5,012 nt of DNA from Candidatus Aenigmatarchaeota archaeon (GTDB lineage Archaea > Aenigmatarchaeota > Aenigmatarchaeia > JACPZZ01). The stretch spans positions 1 to 5,012 of the forward strand of contig JACQNY010000054.1 of the NCBI GenBank assembly GCA_016202795.1, read 5' to 3'. Every line of letters starts with the position of its first letter. The stretch's first letter is position 1. This document shows positions 3,737 to 5,012 of the stretch, in pieces. Both the position numbers and the translations under genes were made by a program. The notes under the pieces are model-generated. The model did no database searches. It had not been told where the DNA came from and was given only the letters and a program-made list of their open reading frames with translations.

Positions 3737-4126
3737 ATGGCGAGAAAAGAAAAGAAAACAAAATTCATGCGTGGCCTGCACACGCACGGGCACGGCAACA
3801 AGAAGAAGTGGAGAGGCGGCGGTTCCCGCGGCGGCCGAGGCGAGGCGGGCAAATACCACCACAAGAAAACATGGGCAATGAGATGGGGCAAAGTTAACGA
3901 AAAGAGAGGCTTCACATCGATAGGGCGCAAAGACAGAAAAGTGATTAACGTGGGCGACCTAGAAGAGCTCACGGAAAATAATTCGATAAATCTGGTTGAA
4001 CTCGGTTATGATAAAGTTCTCGGATCCGGTGAAATAAAGAAGGCAATCAACGTAGAGGCTGTTGAATTTTCAAAGATTGCCAAAGAAAAGATAGAAAAAG
4101 CGGGCGGCCATGCCATTCAAGTGTGA
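3737..4126 (+). CDS. rpl15: 50S ribosomal protein L15 (uL15)
   Basis: uL15 is a large-subunit assembly protein with a basic, glycine-rich N-terminal extension that threads into 23S rRNA. Here residues 12-44 (RGLHTHGHGNKKKWRGGG onward to KYHHKK) show that Gly/His/Lys/Arg-rich tail. GFTSIGRKDRKVINVGDLEEL (58-78) and LVELGYDKVLGSGEIKKAI (86-104) form the globular part in the archaeal pattern, and FSKIAKEKIEKAGG (111-124) matches the family C-terminus. At 129 residues it is slightly shorter than typical archaeal homologues. The start at 3737 is preceded by GGTGA (3727-3731 region), which includes the uL30 stop. It lies five bases after uL30 and 36 bases before secY, the normal archaeal order. Confidence 0.96.
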   Translation: MARKEKKTKFMRGLHTHGHGNKKKWRGGGSRGGRGEAGKYHHKKTWAMRWGKVNEKRGFTSIGRKDRKVINVGDLEELTENNSINLVELGYDKVLGSGEIKKAINVEAVEFSKIAKEKIEKAGGHAIQV

Positions 4127-4162
4127 ATGACCTGTTAACTAAAAATCTATGGTGTACCGAAA

Positions 4163-5012
4163 ATGATACTTGAGCCTTTTTTCAAATTTTTGCCTTCTGT
4201 ACGCAAGCCGGCGGAAAAGCAGACGCTGTCTAAAAAGCTCAAGTGGACAGGCATAATGCTGCTTCTTTATTTTGCAATGTCACACGTCACGGTTTACGGC
4301 GTTTCCGAAACAGCGGTCCAGCGTTTTGCGTTCCTTGAATTAATTCTGGGATCAAGATTCGGCTCGCTGATGACGTTAGGTATCGGGCCAATCGTTACTG
4401 CGTCAATAATTTTACAGTTGATGGTGGGTTCGAAAATAATAAACTGGGACCTGTCCAAAAGGGAGCAAAAATTAAAATTCGAGAGCACGCAAAAGCTGCT
4501 GGCGATAATAATTACTGTCGTAGAGGCTGTCGCTTACGTTTCCTTCGGAGCCGTGCCGCCGAGAGAGGGCGCTTCCGCTATGCTGGTTCTCCTGCTCATA
4601 TTGCAGCTTTCCTTGGGAGGATGGCTAGTCATATTGATGGACGAAATCGTTACGAAATGGGGTTTCGGGTCTGGTATAAGCTTGTTCATAGCCGCCGGAG
4701 TCTCGAGCCAGATAATAATCAGCATGATAAACCCGCTTGCGCCGTGCATTGATAATGCGCTGAAGTTATGCATACCTGACGAAACTAACAAACCAGCCGG
4801 GCTATTGCCGAACGCGTTTTTGAGCCTGCTGGCCGGTAATTTCGCGGACGCGTCATCGAGCCTTATACCGATCTTTTCAACCCTGGTCGTGTTTCTTATA
4901 GTAATCTACGCGCAGGCTATTCGTGTTGAGATTCCGCTTGCGTTCGGTTATTTCCGCGGTTTCGGAAGAAGCTGGCCGCTGAAATTCATTTACACAAGCA
5001 ACATACCTGTGA
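4163..5012 (+). CDS. secY: Preprotein translocase subunit SecY, 3' end beyond the window
   Basis: SecY is the channel-forming subunit of the Sec61/SecYEG translocon in the cytoplasmic membrane. The first 283 residues are present and the frame is open to the last base; full archaeal SecY is about 450-490 residues. The N-terminal amphipathic stretch LEPFFKFLPSVRKP (3-16) is archaeal-like. TM1 is about 28-47. The plug/TM2 block LGSRFGSLMTLGIGPIVTASIILQLMVGS (62-90) is the strongest signature. TM3 is about 111-131, TM4 138-160, and WGFGSGISLFIAAGVSSQIIIS (166-187) is TM5. TM6 is about 235-255, followed by the conserved cytoplasmic VEIPLAFG. The ATG at 4163 is preceded by GGTG (4151-4154) at 8 nt. 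An ATG at 4149 meets a stop after five codons and is not the start. Confidence 0.97.
   Translation, partial: MILEPFFKFLPSVRKPAEKQTLSKKLKWTGIMLLLYFAMSHVTVYGVSETAVQRFAFLELILGSRFGSLMTLGIGPIVTASIILQLMVGSKIINWDLSKREQKLKFESTQKLLAIIITVVEAVAYVSFGAVPPREGASAMLVLLLILQLSLGGWLVILMDEIVTKWGFGSGISLFIAAGVSSQIIISMINPLAPCIDNALKLCIPDETNKPAGLLPNAFLSLLAGNFADASSSLIPIFSTLVVFLIVIYAQAIRVEIPLAFGYFRGFGRSWPLKFIYTSNIPV

Overview
The window is from an archaeon. Its genes include proteins found only in archaea and eukaryotes (L7Ae, eS28, eL24, the KEOPS kinase Bud32), together with archaeal-type uS5, uL30, uL15 and SecY. Several proteins are compact. uL30 lacks the usual central segment. uS5 carries a Gly-rich insertion that I associate, from memory, with reduced-genome archaea of the DPANN type. 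The lineage is an inference and a tree would be needed to fix it.

Layout. (1) Positions 1-1452, plus strand: a translation and tRNA-modification operon, L7Ae (39-404), eS28 (415-627), eL24 (629-805) and Bud32 (802-1452). The genes are tightly packed, with a GTGA stop/start overlap between eL24 and Bud32. A perfect hairpin and a strong Shine-Dalgarno sequence precede L7Ae. (2) Positions 1430-1869, minus strand: a HicB-HicA toxin-antitoxin pair. It is AT-rich, overlaps by 4 nt internally, and its 3' end runs 23 nt into the end of bud32. An inverted repeat sits at the hicB start. (3) Positions 1870-2244: a divergent intergenic region with a TATA-like box, a small two-helix membrane protein of unknown function (1976-2230), and a hairpin plus T-run terminator overlapping its stop. 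(4) Positions 2245-2484: about 240 nt with no convincing gene. It holds two near-perfect hairpins and then a strongly purine-rich tract carrying repeated CCTTAAGG palindromes. (5) Positions 2485-5012, plus strand: the distal part of the archaeal spc ribosomal operon, uS5, uL30, uL15 and SecY (cut by the window end). It seems to start as its own transcription unit after the structured leader-like region.

The ribosomal proteins, SecY and Bud32 are housekeeping genes for ribosome assembly, protein export and t6A tRNA modification. HicAB is an accessory module wedged between two ribosomal-protein clusters. The parts least explained by known genes are the structured, repetitive 2245-2484 region, the hairpin before L7Ae, and the inverted repeat before hicB. 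I do not see an obvious new multi-gene system. The best candidates for something undescribed are the regulatory leader upstream of uS5 and the small membrane protein.
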